From Candidatus Bathyarchaeota archaeon (GTDB lineage Archaea > Thermoproteota > Bathyarchaeia > 40CM-2-53-6 > RBG-13-38-9): a DNA stretch of 9,256 nt. Each line of letters starts with the position of its first letter. Positions within the stretch are counted from its first letter, which is position 1. A program made the position numbers and the translations under genes. Shown one piece after another: positions 1 through 5,272 of the stretch. Below the pieces are notes generated by a model, which did no database searches, was not told where the DNA came from, and worked only from the letters and a program-made list of their open reading frames with translations. Where the stretch lies: positions 1-9,256 of the forward strand of contig DAOUZW010000034.1 in assembly GCA_030671315.1 (NCBI GenBank). The letters run 5' to 3'.

Positions 1-85
1 AGCAGGACTACTAGCCTTAGTATCAGCATTAGCAGCGTCGCTGTACCTACTACGAAGAAAGCAGACAATAATACCTCTAAGGTAA
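1..85 (+). CDS. C-terminal end of a membrane-anchored protein (5' end outside window)
   Basis: An open frame enters the window at base 2 and stops at TAA 83-85, leaving 27 residues. They form one hydrophobic stretch rich in Ala and Leu (AGLLALVSALAASLYLL), followed by a basic cluster (RRKQ) and a short tail. This layout is typical of the C-terminal membrane anchor of an archaeal exported or S-layer-associated protein, with the basic tail inside the cell. The catalytic or extracellular part lies outside the window, so the function cannot be named. The stop codon lies inside the left arm of the terminator hairpin that follows, which supports this being a real gene end. Because the visible part is so short, a chance open frame cannot be fully excluded. 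Confidence 0.6.
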   Translation, partial: AGLLALVSALAASLYLLRRKQTIIPLR

Positions 86-121
86 AGCAAACGCTTTACC
101 CCCCTTACTTTTTTTTATTTT
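81..121 (+). terminator. Hairpin plus T-tract terminator
   Basis: GGTAAAGC (81-88) and GCTTTACC (93-100) form a perfect 8-bp stem with the 4-base loop AAAC. A C-rich spacer and a long T-rich run (108-121) follow. T-tracts alone can terminate archaeal transcription, and the stem makes this the clearest terminator in the window. It closes the upstream gene and separates it from the ribosomal operon. Confidence 0.8.
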
Positions 122-178
122 AAAAATGAAATAAGCGGTAGCTCTAGATTTTAGAAGGATTTTTAGTTTTACTTTAAT

Positions 179-187
179 TTTATAAAA
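179..187 (+). promoter_or_regulatory. TATA box of the rpsM-rpsD operon
   Basis: TTTATAAAA matches the archaeal TATA consensus. A start site about 22-27 bases downstream would fall near 208-214, giving a leader of roughly 70 bases before the rpsM ATG at 282. A second A/T-rich stretch (CATTATATC, 200-208) is a poorer match. Confidence 0.6.
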
Positions 188-237
188 TTAATTCTATAAC
201 ATTATATCAAAAATACGTGAAAGAAAGGCTTAACTTG

Positions 238-273
238 GAGATCAATATCTCATAAGCAGACTCGACTGGAGTC
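238..273 (+). promoter_or_regulatory. Two tandem small hairpins in the rpsM leader, the second holding the ribosome binding site
   Basis: GAGAT (238-242) pairs with ATCTC (247-251) around the loop CAAT. GACTC (259-263) pairs with GAGTC (269-273) around GACTG. The only Shine-Dalgarno-like sequence before the ATG at 282, GGAG (268-271), lies in the second hairpin, so folding could hide it. Ribosomal protein operons are often autoregulated through leader RNA, but a 5-bp stem is short and regulation here is inferred. Confidence 0.35.
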
Positions 274-281
274 AAGAAACA

Positions 282-758
282 ATGTCAAAGGAATTCAAAC
301 ATATAATCAGAATCAAAGGGACGGACCTAGAAGGATCAAAAAAGGTTACCTATGGTCTAACAAAAATCAAAGGCGTCGGAGTAAGCATGGCAAACACAAT
401 AGTGAAAATTGGAAACTTAAAGGCAGACACAAGATTAGGTTATCTAACAGATGCGGAAATATCAACAATTGATGACATAATATCCGACTTTTCGAAACAT
501 TCAATTCCATCGAGACTAGTCAACCGAAGAAAAGATGTAGAATCAGGGAGAGATATCCATCTAATAACTGCAGACCTCACACTAAGAACAAAGAACGACA
601 TAGACTTTATGAAAAATATAAAAAGCTGGAAAGGAATCAGACACTCCTTAGGTCTCAAAGTCAGAGGTCAAAGAACAAAATGCACAGGAAGAACAGGAAG
701 ATCTGTGGGAGTAAAGAAGAAACTCCTGATCGCGGCAGCCAGAAAGAAAGCAGAATGA
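282..758 (+). CDS. rpsM: Small-subunit ribosomal protein uS13 (S13)
   Basis: The protein of 158 residues is the archaeal/eukaryotic type of uS13, a protein of the 30S head that contacts the P-site tRNA and the large subunit. The N-terminal part carries the helix-turn-helix-like segment LTKIKGVGVSMANTI (about 26-40). The C-terminal part carries the hallmark stretch GIRHSLGLKVRGQRT (118-132), followed by TGRTGRSVGVKKK, the basic tail that reaches toward tRNA and 16S rRNA. The length is slightly above the usual 148-155 for archaea, with an Ala/Lys-rich end. The ATG at 282 is the first in-frame start before the conserved N-terminus and has GGAG at 268-271. The gene leads an operon with rpsD, 20 bases downstream. 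Arginine codons are largely AGA, fitting an AT-rich archaeon. Confidence 0.97.
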   Translation: MSKEFKHIIRIKGTDLEGSKKVTYGLTKIKGVGVSMANTIVKIGNLKADTRLGYLTDAEISTIDDIISDFSKHSIPSRLVNRRKDVESGRDIHLITADLTLRTKNDIDFMKNIKSWKGIRHSLGLKVRGQRTKCTGRTGRSVGVKKKLLIAAARKKAE

Positions 759-778
759 TCTAAATAGGAAGGGGCGTT

Positions 779-1327
779 ATGGGGGATCCAAAAAAACAGA
801 AGAAAAAATACGATTCGCCAAGAAATCCTTGGGGACAAGAGCAAATATCGGCTGAACTGCAACTGATAGGAGAATATGGGCTTAGAAACAAGAGAGAACT
901 ATTGAAAGCTAGAACAGCCTTATCAAGAATTAGAGGTATAGCCAGATCCCTGCTAGGAAAAGAAGAATCCGAACGGGTTAAACTAGAAAATGATTTCTTA
1001 CAAAGCCTCAGCCGTAAGGGGATCCTGCCTGAAAATGCAAATATAGACGATGTACTCGACCTAGACATTAAAGATATTCTGGAAAGACGGCTTCAAACTT
1101 TAACTTTTAGAAAAGGGCTGGCAAAAACAATTTATCAAGCAAGACAAATAATATCACATGGTCATATTCTAATTGGGAAAAGCGCGGTTTCAATCCCAAG
1201 CTATATGGTAGCAAGAAAAGACGAGCCAAACATAAAATTAACGCCAGAATTGAAAGAAAAGTTCAATCCAACTATAAAAGATCAAGAAGTCAAGATAGAT
1301 AAAGCTGCGTCTAAACCTAAAAAATGA
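779..1327 (+). CDS. rpsD: Small-subunit ribosomal protein uS4 (S4)
   Basis: This 182-residue protein is archaeal uS4, a primary 16S rRNA binder that nucleates assembly of the 30S body. The N-terminus MGDPKKQKKKYDSPRNPW and the YGLRNKREL block (about 33-41) are typical of archaeal S4. The RNA-binding S4 domain covers about 103-150, with RRLQTLTFRKGLAKTIYQARQ and HGHI (127-130), then PSYMV. The C-terminal 25 residues are Lys-rich and variable. The start at 779 is preceded by a strong purine-rich ribosome binding site, GGAAGGGG (767-774). The next gene starts in the ATGA overlap at 1324, so the two are probably translated in a coupled way. In many archaea rps11 and rpoD follow rpsD, and here they do not. 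Confidence 0.97.
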   Translation: MGDPKKQKKKYDSPRNPWGQEQISAELQLIGEYGLRNKRELLKARTALSRIRGIARSLLGKEESERVKLENDFLQSLSRKGILPENANIDDVLDLDIKDILERRLQTLTFRKGLAKTIYQARQIISHGHILIGKSAVSIPSYMVARKDEPNIKLTPELKEKFNPTIKDQEVKIDKAASKPKK

Positions 1328-1824
1328 TGTTCGAACAATTATCCACATGGTTCCAACCGACTCTAATAATAATTGGAGCCACACTAATTATTCAAGGCAT
1401 CACTGGAAAATACAGATTAATAGAAATAGTTACTTTAGCAGCAGGTTTTCTGCTGGGGTTATGGGCAATAACTCTGTCAATCATAGGAATTGCAAAAGGT
1501 ATGCTGAACATTCCTACTTTCATAATCTTATTAATTTGTGGAGCAGGATTATTCTCAAAACCCATCCGGAAAATCCATTGGGCGGCTCTATTAGGTTTAG
1601 TTTCAGGATCAGCAGTAGCCTACTATTTTAACTTGATAATCGGCTATGGGGGTCCTACAGTGTTGTTCCTAGTCTTTTTGACAGTAACATTGCTTACTTA
1701 TCTTTTCTTTAAGTTTGCAGAAGATATCGTTAGTATGATAGGAGGATTATTCAGTATATCAATAATCTCTATTGCTATAGGAATAGCCTGTATCATATGG
1801 GCCTTAATTTACATTAATTTCTAA
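1324..1824 (+). CDS. Six-helix membrane protein of unknown function, coupled to rpsD
   Basis: The 166-residue protein is almost entirely hydrophobic. I count six likely membrane helices: about 12-28, 33-56, 61-77, 84-106, 110-130 and 138-164. The short loops contain a few basic residues (GKYR 28-31; KPIRK 79-83) and an acidic FAED at 131-134. No signature of a transporter, protease or glycosyltransferase family was recognised, and archaea have several poorly described small families of this shape. The ATG at 1324 overlaps the rpsD stop as ATGA, with a second ATG at 1327. There is no own ribosome binding site or promoter, so it is expressed as the third gene of the ribosomal operon. That position suggests steady growth-linked expression but does not show a ribosomal role. 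Confidence 0.85.
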   Translation: MMFEQLSTWFQPTLIIIGATLIIQGITGKYRLIEIVTLAAGFLLGLWAITLSIIGIAKGMLNIPTFIILLICGAGLFSKPIRKIHWAALLGLVSGSAVAYYFNLIIGYGGPTVLFLVFLTVTLLTYLFFKFAEDIVSMIGGLFSISIISIAIGIACIIWALIYINF

Positions 1825-1856
1825 TCAGAAGGTTACTGGTCTAAATACTGATGCTC

Positions 1857-1873
1857 ACTCATATTAGATGAGT
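1857..1873 (+). terminator. Possible weak terminator hairpin after the membrane protein gene
   Basis: ACTCAT (1857-1862) pairs perfectly with ATGAGT (1868-1873) around the 5-base loop ATTAG, 33 bases after the stop at 1824. Only a weak T-rich stretch (1881-1890) follows. It could instead be an operator or leader hairpin for the next gene. Confidence 0.25.
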
Positions 1874-1917
1874 AAGGCCAACTCTTATTTGCTGATCGAG
1901 AGAATTTGCTTAAGAAT

Positions 1918-3033
1918 ATGTTAACTCAGATAAGTAATAAAATTCTTCAAACGAAGATACGTTATTTATTACCAGTTATCATAATCATCCTGCTAAAAGT
2001 GATTAGCTCATTTTTCATATATCAACGACTAAGCATTTTAGGAAGTTTCTACACGCCTTGGATGGACTATTGGAGTGAAACTGGACCTGCAGAGCCTTGG
2101 CTTTACCTATTCAGTGCACAAGATACCGGACATTATGTCGCCCTGACTCATGTTTGGTATCAATATCCCTTGTATGTATTCTTCCCGGCATATTCTGTTT
2201 TATGCAAAATTGTTGGTATGGCAGTGGGTGATATGTGGCTTGCCGCTTTCATGATTTCAGTTTCTTTTGGTATCGCTTCTATTCCACTATTTCAAGCGGT
2301 TGCAGAACAGTATATGTCAAAAGCTGAAGCAGCTTTATCCACTCTGTTTTTTGCAACATTTCCATACGTATTTCTCTTTACCACGATATCTTACACTGAA
2401 TCTTTGTTCTTGTTCTTCACTCTAGCTGCTTGGTATCTTAACCTTAAAGACAGGTTTATTTCATCATCATTGGTAGCTGCAGTTGCAACTTTAACGAAAA
2501 CATACGGAATAGTAATTGTAATTCCCATTGCAATAAGCATGATATCAAAAAAGAAGTTTAAACATCTGCCTGTTCTCACTATACCAATCGGGACTCTATT
2601 AGGTTGGCTATACTACCTCTATCTCCGAACTGGAGATGCATTTGTTTTTTCAAAGCAACAAGAATATTGGATGCGCCTTGGGGTGCAGTTTGGCTGGTTC
2701 CAGAATTTCATTGAACCACTCTTTGATTTCAACGTATGGAAATTTCAAGAATTCAACTATCTAGTTGTGGCTTTAGTTTTCTTTCTTGCTTACATTGTCT
2801 TTTGTGTTTTCAAGGTAGACTCAAAACTGGGAGTATACAGTTTGATCCTATTCATTGCCTTACTTTATTTTGGTAACTTTGTTTCTCTTCCACGATTCTT
2901 TGCTTTTATCTTTCCGATATGGCTGGTTGTAAGAATAAAGAATATATTAGTTCTAGGAGTTGCAATGGCTTTCTTTCTACTTGGCTCTCTACTAATTTGG
3001 TATCAATTCTTGCTTGATGTTTGGGTCGCCTAG
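1918..3033 (+). CDS. PIG-V-like (COG5542-type) membrane mannosyltransferase
   Basis: The polytopic protein has about nine to ten hydrophobic helices and the motif order of the PIG-V/GT76-type, lipid-linked-sugar-dependent mannosyltransferases. Numbered from the ATG at 1918 (371 residues), these are AQDTGHY (67-73) in the first large loop, whose Asp is the likely catalytic acidic residue; FFPAY (88-92); YTESLF (159-164); the LRTGD segment (236-240) followed by SKQQEYWMR; and SLPRFFAFIFP (323-333). By family, it would move mannose from a polyprenyl-phosphate donor to an acceptor on the outer membrane face. The acceptor cannot be read from the sequence. A longer frame from TTG at 1906 adds four residues. 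The ATG is preferred on codon grounds, but neither start has a well-spaced ribosome binding site (GAGAG at 1898-1902). The gene lies between unrelated operons but near other glycosyltransferases. Confidence 0.8.
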   Translation: MLTQISNKILQTKIRYLLPVIIIILLKVISSFFIYQRLSILGSFYTPWMDYWSETGPAEPWLYLFSAQDTGHYVALTHVWYQYPLYVFFPAYSVLCKIVGMAVGDMWLAAFMISVSFGIASIPLFQAVAEQYMSKAEAALSTLFFATFPYVFLFTTISYTESLFLFFTLAAWYLNLKDRFISSSLVAAVATLTKTYGIVIVIPIAISMISKKKFKHLPVLTIPIGTLLGWLYYLYLRTGDAFVFSKQQEYWMRLGVQFGWFQNFIEPLFDFNVWKFQEFNYLVVALVFFLAYIVFCVFKVDSKLGVYSLILFIALLYFGNFVSLPRFFAFIFPIWLVVRIKNILVLGVAMAFFLLGSLLIWYQFLLDVWVA

Positions 3034-3083
3034 AGTAAAGTCCGCATTTTCAGGTATGATTTTGGAACACTGATCGCGCAAGA

Positions 3084-3103
3084 ATTAAGTAAGTGCTCTT
3101 AAT
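3084..3103 (+). promoter_or_regulatory. Dyad upstream of the EamA/SMR-like gene
   Basis: ATTAAG (3084-3089) and CTTAAT (3098-3103) form a perfect 6-bp inverted repeat with an 8-base spacer, about 24 bases before the next start codon. It could be an operator or a leader hairpin. No convincing TATA box was seen in this 93-base gap, so the downstream gene may be read from the preceding unit. Confidence 0.25.
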
Positions 3104-3126
3104 CAAATTGTTTAGGTTGTGCAATA

Positions 3127-3600
3127 ATGGTTATGCCAAGAGAGCTTTTCATATTGTCGGTTTTCGTAATAACTGTTACCGGAATTGCCGGATATCTCCT
3201 ATACAAGTATGGAACTGGTATGCTGGGGACAATTACTTTCGATAGGATGGCTGAAATTAATCTGACAAGTAACTCCATGTTTTATTTGGTAATAATGATT
3301 TTAGGTTTCATCATGGTGGCCTATGCCGGTGTAACCTTACGACATGATATTTTCGTTATGAATTATCTATTTACTCCAGCGATATTCTTTGGATTGGTTA
3401 TGCTATTCGTCTCTCGTCTAATGATTGGAATACCTCTTTCTGTAACAGGTGTCGGTAAATTGACAGCATTATTGACTGCGCTATTGGTAGTGGGCACAGC
3501 GATTGCGAGTAATATCTTCTTCAAGGAAACCTTCTCATTCAGAGTCATATTAGGAATTGCTCTAGGAGTATTTGCTGTAATACTTATCGGCGAAGTTTAG
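3127..3600 (+). CDS. Small EamA/SMR-like membrane protein
   Basis: The 157-residue protein has five likely membrane helices (about 7-27, 50-71, 81-101, 109-130, 136-156). Its last third, IPLSVTGVGKLTALLTALLVVGTAIASNIFFKETF followed by a Gly-rich final helix, resembles the C-terminal half of a drug/metabolite (EamA/SMR) transporter, where a fold motif of the form F(K/G)E-x-hydrophobic precedes the last helix. Such half-size proteins often occur beside glycosyltransferases and are thought to help move lipid-linked sugars, as ArnE/ArnF do. That role is inferred here from family and neighbourhood only. AGGT at 3114-3117 sits nine bases before the ATG at 3127. An in-frame ATG at 3133 is an alternative. 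It may be co-transcribed with the PIG-V-like gene 93 bases upstream and is convergent with the GT4 gene. Confidence 0.75.
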   Translation: MVMPRELFILSVFVITVTGIAGYLLYKYGTGMLGTITFDRMAEINLTSNSMFYLVIMILGFIMVAYAGVTLRHDIFVMNYLFTPAIFFGLVMLFVSRLMIGIPLSVTGVGKLTALLTALLVVGTAIASNIFFKETFSFRVILGIALGVFAVILIGEV

Positions 3601-3641
3601 TTAACAAGCCTGTCCCAGAGAATAAGGCAGCAGCATAAAAG

Positions 3642-4781
3642 TCAGTCTTGTAATTCGAAATAGATTTTTTCAGTCTCAAAAGCTACTTTGCTCCAGTCAT
3701 GCGTGATGGCTATTTGTCTTCCTCTTTCACCCATCTGCTCTCTTAATTTATCATTCGAAGATAGTCTACATATAGCATCTGCAAGAAGAGTTGGATTGTT
3801 AGGAGGGACAAGGATGCCGTTGACGTTATCGGTAAGTATCCCTGGAATACCTCCGATGTTAGATCCTATTACTGGTTTACCTGAAGCGTTTGCTTCCAAT
3901 ATCGTAAGACCAAACCCTTCAGACCTGTCTTTACTTGGTAAAACAAGCATGTCCGCAATTGAGTAATATTTTGGGAGAAATTCGTCGGAAACTTCACCGA
4001 CAAATTCTACTTTATCTGTCAAGTTTGCACTTTTAGTATACGCTTCATATCCTGATTTGAGGTCTCCCCCACCAACTATCAATAACTTGATATCCGTATC
4101 ACGAATGAGTCTGAAAGCTTCTAAAAGAACATCTAATCCTTTATAGCGATGCCATTTAGTCAGAGCGGCAACAAAAAGAATGACTTTTGAATTTTTGATC
4201 TTTAAATCGGCTTTAATGTCTTCCGCATAAACATCAGGATTGAAACGTTTACAGTCTACACCATTAAATATGGTTCTAGTCTTGTTTTGGAATTTACGAA
4301 GCATTTTAGATTTTTTATGATAAATATTTGAAGTAGTGATAATGGAGTCATAATGTTTCAAATAAATCGGCGCAGCTAATCCATCGTGAATTTGAACTAT
4401 TGAGCCTGCTAATTTTGTTACTGAAGGAAGATCATTATGCCAAGTTAAAACAGCAGGAATTTTTTTTATTCTTGACGCAAGTGCTCCCATGATGGCGTTA
4501 ACAGGATTCGGAAAATTTACGTGAATTAGATCCGCATCGATCGAAACTAAATATTGCAATAGCTCAGGGATTATGGGGACGCCATAAAACATGCCTACCG
4601 ACTTTAAACGTTTCACTAACACTCCATTTTGGAAATATTCTCCAGGGCTCAGCGGTTGATGCGCTACTACCACTTGGACTTCATGTCCCATTCTCACCAA
4701 ATTTTCAGCTAGGTTTTTAACGTAAGTTTCAGCGCCCCCTCTCCATGGAGGATAAAAAGTGTTAATCATCTGGATCCTCAA
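3642..4781 (-). CDS. GT4-family glycosyltransferase
   Basis: The 379-residue protein is a cytoplasmic, GT-B-fold, retaining glycosyltransferase of family GT4. The N-terminal acceptor-side domain begins with MRIQMINTFYPPWRGGAETYV, containing the GGxE loop (15-18), and includes TWHND (113-117). The C-terminal sugar-nucleotide domain contains FNGVD (172-176), the phosphate-binding RYKG (212-215), VGGGD (236-240) and the EX7E motif E288 to E296 in EGFGLTILE. GSNIGGIPGIL follows (306-316). The donor sugar and acceptor are unknown; most relatives build surface polysaccharide or glycolipid. The TTG at 4781 restores the first beta strand and fits the family best. However, an ATG at 4769 has a GAGG ribosome binding site six bases upstream and would give 375 residues. 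The gene is transcribed alone, converging with the EamA/SMR-like gene. Confidence 0.93.
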   Translation of the reverse strand: MRIQMINTFYPPWRGGAETYVKNLAENLVRMGHEVQVVVAHQPLSPGEYFQNGVLVKRLKSVGMFYGVPIIPELLQYLVSIDADLIHVNFPNPVNAIMGALASRIKKIPAVLTWHNDLPSVTKLAGSIVQIHDGLAAPIYLKHYDSIITTSNIYHKKSKMLRKFQNKTRTIFNGVDCKRFNPDVYAEDIKADLKIKNSKVILFVAALTKWHRYKGLDVLLEAFRLIRDTDIKLLIVGGGDLKSGYEAYTKSANLTDKVEFVGEVSDEFLPKYYSIADMLVLPSKDRSEGFGLTILEANASGKPVIGSNIGGIPGILTDNVNGILVPPNNPTLLADAICRLSSNDKLREQMGERGRQIAITHDWSKVAFETEKIYFELQD

Positions 4782-4839
4782 TATGACTCAACCATTATCT
4801 CTTTGACATTAGATTGTAAGCATATTCCTTAGGATTGAG

Positions 4840-4860
4840 ATATTGTACATTGAACAATAT
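4840..4860. promoter_or_regulatory. Operator-like perfect dyad beside the GT4 promoter
   Basis: ATATTGT (4840-4846) and ACAATAT (4854-4860) form a perfect 7-bp inverted repeat with a 7-base spacer. On the minus strand the right arm overlaps TATAATAT (4864-4857), a possible TATA box whose start site would lie near 4833, about 50 bases before the GT4 start. A dyad between TATA and start site is a classic position for an archaeal repressor. The binding factor is unknown. Confidence 0.4.
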
Positions 4861-4875
4861 TATAGGTGACACTCA

Positions 4876-4944
4876 GGTTTTAGAACAATCTTCAATACGG
4901 ATTGAACATGCGGTTTCACAAGTTAACCTAGGAGTTCTAAATCC
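4876..4944. other. Nested inverted-repeat block, possible structured RNA or regulatory DNA
   Basis: GGTTTTAGAAC (4876-4886) pairs with GTTCTAAATCC (4934-4944) at 10 of 11 positions. Inside it are a perfect 6-bp hairpin, TTCAAT (4891-4896) with ATTGAA (4901-4906), loop ACGG, and a 4-bp hairpin, GGTT (4912-4915) with AACC (4925-4928). Together they could fold as a closed multi-branch structure of 69 bases. No tRNA or box C/D features were found. The strand is unknown. Confidence 0.3.
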
Positions 4945-5020
4945 ATCAGACATGGTCTATATTGATTTTCCTTAGGGTTGTGTTATTTTCTTTAATCTCA
5001 GGACGCATATTATCTGTAGT

Positions 5021-5058
5021 TTTGTGTTACAAATAAACATTTATATATGTGCTACACA
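5021..5058 (+). promoter_or_regulatory. Promoter of the zinc ribbon-TBP operon with flanking repeated sites
   Basis: TTTATATAT at 5040-5048 is a good archaeal TATA box, predicting a start near 5068-5074 and a leader of about 30 bases. Two near-identical 11-base sites flank it: TGTGTTACAAA (5023-5033) and TGTGCTACACA (5048-5058). They match at 9 of 11 positions and repeat every 25 bases. Each is also a dyad: TTTGT-GTT-ACAAA (5021-5033) and TGTG-CTA-CACA (5048-5058). A partial third copy, TTGTGTTA, lies at 4978-4985. A regulator bound here would control access of TBP/TFB to the promoter of the TBP gene itself. Confidence 0.55.
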
Positions 5059-5100
5059 AGTACATTTGGCTGAGGATTTGGAAACAAAGGTGAAGTATAG

Positions 5101-5256
5101 ATGGAAATGTTCTGTTTGAAATGTAGAAAAAAAGTCGATGTTGACAATAATAAAATTGACGAAAGCTCAATAAATGGAAGAAAAATGCTACGCGCTTCCT
5201 GCCCACAGTGCAATAGTGGACTAGCGAAGTTTGTGAAAGCATCAGTGAGTCTTTAA
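5101..5256 (+). CDS. Small four-cysteine zinc ribbon protein (DUF5679-like)
   Basis: This 51-residue gene starts at ATG 5101 and ends at TAA 5254-5256. C5-x2-C8 and C34-x2-C37 form a single zinc ribbon, and the opening MEMFCLKCRKKV resembles archaeal DUF5679-type proteins (short, with FC(V/L)KCR near the start and C-P-x-C near the end). Family function is unknown; such ribbons usually bind nucleic acid or protein partners. GGTGA (5089-5093) lies seven bases before the ATG, a strong ribosome binding site. The gene is first in an operon with TBP, which begins 16 bases after its stop. That tight pairing suggests shared expression and possibly a role near transcription or translation, but this is inference. 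Confidence 0.85.
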   Translation: MEMFCLKCRKKVDVDNNKIDESSINGRKMLRASCPQCNSGLAKFVKASVSL

Positions 5257-5272
5257 TTTGGAGTGATTTAGA

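Larger units (their letters stand above)
4782..5100. other. 319-base intergenic control region between the GT4 and zinc ribbon-TBP units
   Basis: No plausible protein gene was seen. The gap holds a dyad at 4840-4860 overlapping a possible minus-strand TATA, a nested inverted-repeat block at 4876-4944, and a direct repeat ATTGAACA (4849-4856 and 4901-4908). It also holds TTGTGTTA repeats (4978-4985 and 5022-5029), the strong plus-strand TATA box at 5040-5048, and a Shine-Dalgarno site at 5089-5093. It therefore appears to drive two divergent transcripts and may contain a small RNA. Confidence 0.6.

Noticed and set aside
760..1068. A minus-strand open frame of 102 residues opposite rpsD
   Set aside because: It is Ser/Phe-rich, as expected for the complement of an AGA- and GAA-rich ribosomal gene, and has no family match.
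1347..1631. A 94-residue plus-strand frame inside the membrane protein gene
   Set aside because: It overlaps the coupled membrane protein in another frame and its Asn/Ser/His-rich text has no domain; the hydrophobic frame is clearly the coding one.
4870..4950. A tRNA-like fold, because GTTCTAAATCC resembles a T-arm
   Set aside because: No 7-bp acceptor stem, D-arm or anticodon stem-loop fits around it, and the T-loop motif is only partial.
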